Shown piece after piece: positions 62,077 through 64,000 of a stretch of DNA of 64,000 bases. Below the pieces are notes generated by a model. That model did no database searches and had not been told where the DNA came from. It saw only the letters and a list, made by a program, of their open reading frames with translations. Position 1 is the stretch's first letter. Each line of letters starts with the position of its first letter. The position numbers and the translations under genes are program-made. The DNA comes from Leptospira hartskeerlii (GTDB taxonomy: Bacteria > Spirochaetota > Leptospiria > Leptospirales > Leptospiraceae): NCBI RefSeq assembly GCF_002811475.1, contig NZ_NPDL01000002.1, positions 466,362-530,361 of the forward strand, read 5' to 3'.

Positions 62077-64000
62077 ATGACTGCACTTCTCTTATTACTA
62101 GGACTTCTTTCTGCGGGAGCAGGAGCGTATACTTTATTCAGAGATCCGAATAGATCTTCAGGAAGTTCTGCGCCTTCTCCAGGTGGCGGAAGTTCAGGCG
62201 GAGGCGGCGGTCCTGGATCAGGCGGTTCCGGTGCAGGAACTCCTTCTTCAGCCGACAGAGGAAAACTAGTCAACGTAGGAGACCAAGATTCTCCTGCTTC
62301 TTCATCTTCTCCGCCGCAGAAAGCCGCCGGACAACCGGACGCTGGGAAGCCGGATCAAGAATGGAGTCCTCCTTCCGGAAGCGGTGAAAAACCGAACTAC
62401 CCAGGATTAAAGAAGAAGGATAAATTACAACTTCCTCATGCAACGGATGATATCATTCGGAATAACTCTCGTTATGCGCATCATAGAAGACCTCTTTTAC
62501 ATTCGGAAGCATTAGTAGATAAAGAAAATTTCTTAGCTGCGTTGGAGATCTTAAAGAGGACTAACGCTAGAATTCCTGATTCGGATATTAATGAAAAAAT
62601 AGATAATAATATCCAAGCGATAGAAGATCATATCAACTCTCCTCCCGAGGAAGAGACTTATACTCCGGACGATCCGAATTATTCAGGACCTCCGATTCCG
62701 ATGGGAGATCTTGTTAAGGCCATCAAGGAGATCAGCCAAGCTTTAGGCGGAAGTCTCTCCCAGGGATTTGCAAATCCGATCCAAATCCAAGCGCCTTCGG
62801 CACAAGCACCTTCGGGAACAGAGTTACCTAAACTTCCTGCTGAATTTCCTCCAGGACCTGTATCTTATCAAATTATTTCTTATGCTCCTTCTTCGGGGCC
62901 GATGCCTCCACCGCCGCCAGGTGCGCCTATCTCTTACGGTGCGGGAGTTCCTTCACCTCCTGGTGGATTTCCGCCTGGACCAGGTGGGGCACCTCCAGGT
63001 GATGGACCAGGCCCTGTAGGTCCGGAAGATTTTGAGCCTCCCGGACCTTCTCCAAAACCGAAAGATGAACATCTTGATCCGAATGAGATGGATCTTCCGG
63101 AAGATACATTCTTCTCGGATGAATGGGATAAGTTTAAGGACCTTCCTCTTGTTGATAGAAGGACAGGAGAAGATCGTCGTTCCCAAGGAGAAAGAAGAGG
63201 AGGAGAAGGCTCTCGTAAAGACAGAAGAGGGGAAGACGATAGAAGAAAACAAGATCTCTTCCAAGAGAGAGATGATTATCTCAAGAAGAAGGCGGAAGAA
63301 AAACGCCAAGAAAGAGAAGAGCAAGCATTCGAAGAACCTTTACCTCAGGATTGGCCAAGGCCCGAATATCCTCTTTCAGATCAGATCCCAGGTTATGCAG
63401 CACCTGTTCTTCCTCAGTTGGATCTGGTTCCGATCCGTTTACCTGATCCGGAAGATAAACTTGTCCGAGGAGAACCTGAAGGAACTCCTCAAGCAGCTCC
63501 AGTTCCTAGTGGAGAAGCCGCTCCTGCGCCAGGTCCGATAGAATTACCTAAAATCGATCTTCCTGATCCTGTAGATGAAACCAAGCATGAAGAATATACG
63601 CCTGAAATTCCTCCGTTAGCTGGACCAGGTGCACCTACTGGATCTGCACCTTCTCCTGTTCCAAATGCAGAAGAGGCTCCTGAAATTGAAGTATTGGATG
63701 GAGGTCTCGAACCTTTAGACCAGGATCGTCCTGAAAGCCAAAGCGGAGGCGGGGACGACGAACCTAAAATGATCCATGGTATTCTGGAGTTAAAACCTCC
63801 GGAAGTGGATGATGCTCCCTTCTTGACCTTGACTTACGATTTTGGAAAGATACCTCACTCATTCAAACTTTCTAAGAATTACAGTATTATGGAATACTCA
63901 TATTATAAGTATAAACCAATGCTGATCAAGGCCCAAGAATTCGCTCGTCGTAAAATGTTGAAGAATGCTTTGAATTATTATCGTGTTATTAAATCGCAAA
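62077..64000 (+). CDS. Long Pro/Gly-rich membrane-anchored protein (3' end outside window)
   Basis: An uninterrupted frame runs from ATG 62077 to the window edge, at least 641 codons. A short hydrophobic N-terminus (TALLLLLGLLSAGAGAYTLF) is a signal or anchor. Then come a Gly/Ser/Pro-rich stretch, a small helical domain (SRYAHHRRPLLHSEALVDKENFLAALEILKRTNARIPDSDINEKI) and long Pro-rich spacers (MPPPPPGAP, PPGGFPPGPGGAPPG). A highly charged Arg/Asp/Glu segment near 63160-63330 (DRRTGEDRRSQGERRGG) and a start of helical repeats (KAQEFARRKMLKNALNYYRVI, TPR-like) follow. Probably a periplasm-spanning or scaffold protein; not identified. The frame is easy to overlook because it has no stop in the window. 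Confidence 0.8.
   Translation, partial: MTALLLLLGLLSAGAGAYTLFRDPNRSSGSSAPSPGGGSSGGGGGPGSGGSGAGTPSSADRGKLVNVGDQDSPASSSSPPQKAAGQPDAGKPDQEWSPPSGSGEKPNYPGLKKKDKLQLPHATDDIIRNNSRYAHHRRPLLHSEALVDKENFLAALEILKRTNARIPDSDINEKIDNNIQAIEDHINSPPEEETYTPDDPNYSGPPIPMGDLVKAIKEISQALGGSLSQGFANPIQIQAPSAQAPSGTELPKLPAEFPPGPVSYQIISYAPSSGPMPPPPPGAPISYGAGVPSPPGGFPPGPGGAPPGDGPGPVGPEDFEPPGPSPKPKDEHLDPNEMDLPEDTFFSDEWDKFKDLPLVDRRTGEDRRSQGERRGGEGSRKDRRGEDDRRKQDLFQERDDYLKKKAEEKRQEREEQAFEEPLPQDWPRPEYPLSDQIPGYAAPVLPQLDLVPIRLPDPEDKLVRGEPEGTPQAAPVPSGEAAPAPGPIELPKIDLPDPVDETKHEEYTPEIPPLAGPGAPTGSAPSPVPNAEEAPEIEVLDGGLEPLDQDRPESQSGGGDDEPKMIHGILELKPPEVDDAPFLTLTYDFGKIPHSFKLSKNYSIMEYSYYKYKPMLIKAQEFARRKMLKNALNYYRVIKSQ

Noticed and set aside
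1..64000. CRISPR arrays, insertion sequences, prophage genes
   Set aside because: No regularly spaced repeats, transposase or phage structural motifs were seen in any frame.

Overview
The window is a chromosomal segment of a Leptospira species (species not determinable from here). The reasons are Leptospira-typical relaxed lipoboxes, DUF1566 secreted proteins, a very long Hint-containing secreted protein of a kind I associate with this genus, a 7TMR-DISM/SpoIIE phosphatase, moderate-to-low GC and a scattered single tRNA. No insertion sequence, CRISPR array, rRNA or replication origin was seen.

Layout. (1) 1-16720: secreted-protein and polymorphic-toxin locus. Two DUF1566 proteins precede a 3286-residue secreted protein with three 125-residue repeats, a beta-rich stretch, an autoprocessing Hint domain and a variable C-terminal tip. 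It is followed by small lipoproteins and membrane proteins that look like immunity genes, plus a toxin-tip fragment broken by an in-frame stop. This part becomes AT-rich towards its end. (2) 17083-18927: MASE3/HisKA_2 sensor kinase and single-domain response regulator. (3) 18938-25761: FadL-type porin, small protein and patatin phospholipase on the minus strand; FAD dehydrogenase, ThDP enzyme and CopD-like membrane protein on the plus strand. (4) 25785-32808: a DNR/FNR-type regulator divergent from a complete clade II nitrous oxide reductase operon (cytochrome c, nosZ, membrane protein, nosL, nosD, nosF, nosY). (5) 32861-38917: Met/His-rich outer-membrane protein, lipoprotein and Cys/His-rich membrane protein (probable copper handling), a sterol-desaturase-like hydroxylase, NnrS and a lipoprotein. 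(6) 39096-43470: an AraC regulator between two paralogous strictosidine-synthase-like beta-propellers, one coupled to an M24-like protein. (7) 43501-49365: lipoprotein, SpoIIE phosphatase, hybrid kinase and REC-EAL phosphodiesterase. (8) 49427-60664: two glycosyltransferases, two pentaheme cytochromes c, three exported rhodanese-like proteins, a beta-barrel and an XRE-cupin regulator. (9) 60693-64000: a conserved cytosolic protein, tRNA-Leu(CAA), a PaaI-like thioesterase and a long Pro-rich protein cut by the window edge.

How it fits together. Six close matches to the FNR/DNR box TTGAY-N4-RTCAA lie upstream of the sensor kinase, fadL, the FAD-dehydrogenase operon, the nos operon, the copper cluster and nnrS. 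The Crp-family regulator beside nos carries the E-T-x-S-R recognition helix expected to read that box, so regions 2 to 5 probably form one low-oxygen/nitric-oxide regulon. Region 6 has a second, local circuit: nearly identical 26-bp elements precede the two propeller transcription units that flank the AraC gene. Region 8 looks like an undescribed outer-membrane electron or sulfur/selenium conduit built from rhodanese lipoproteins, a porin-like barrel and multiheme cytochromes.
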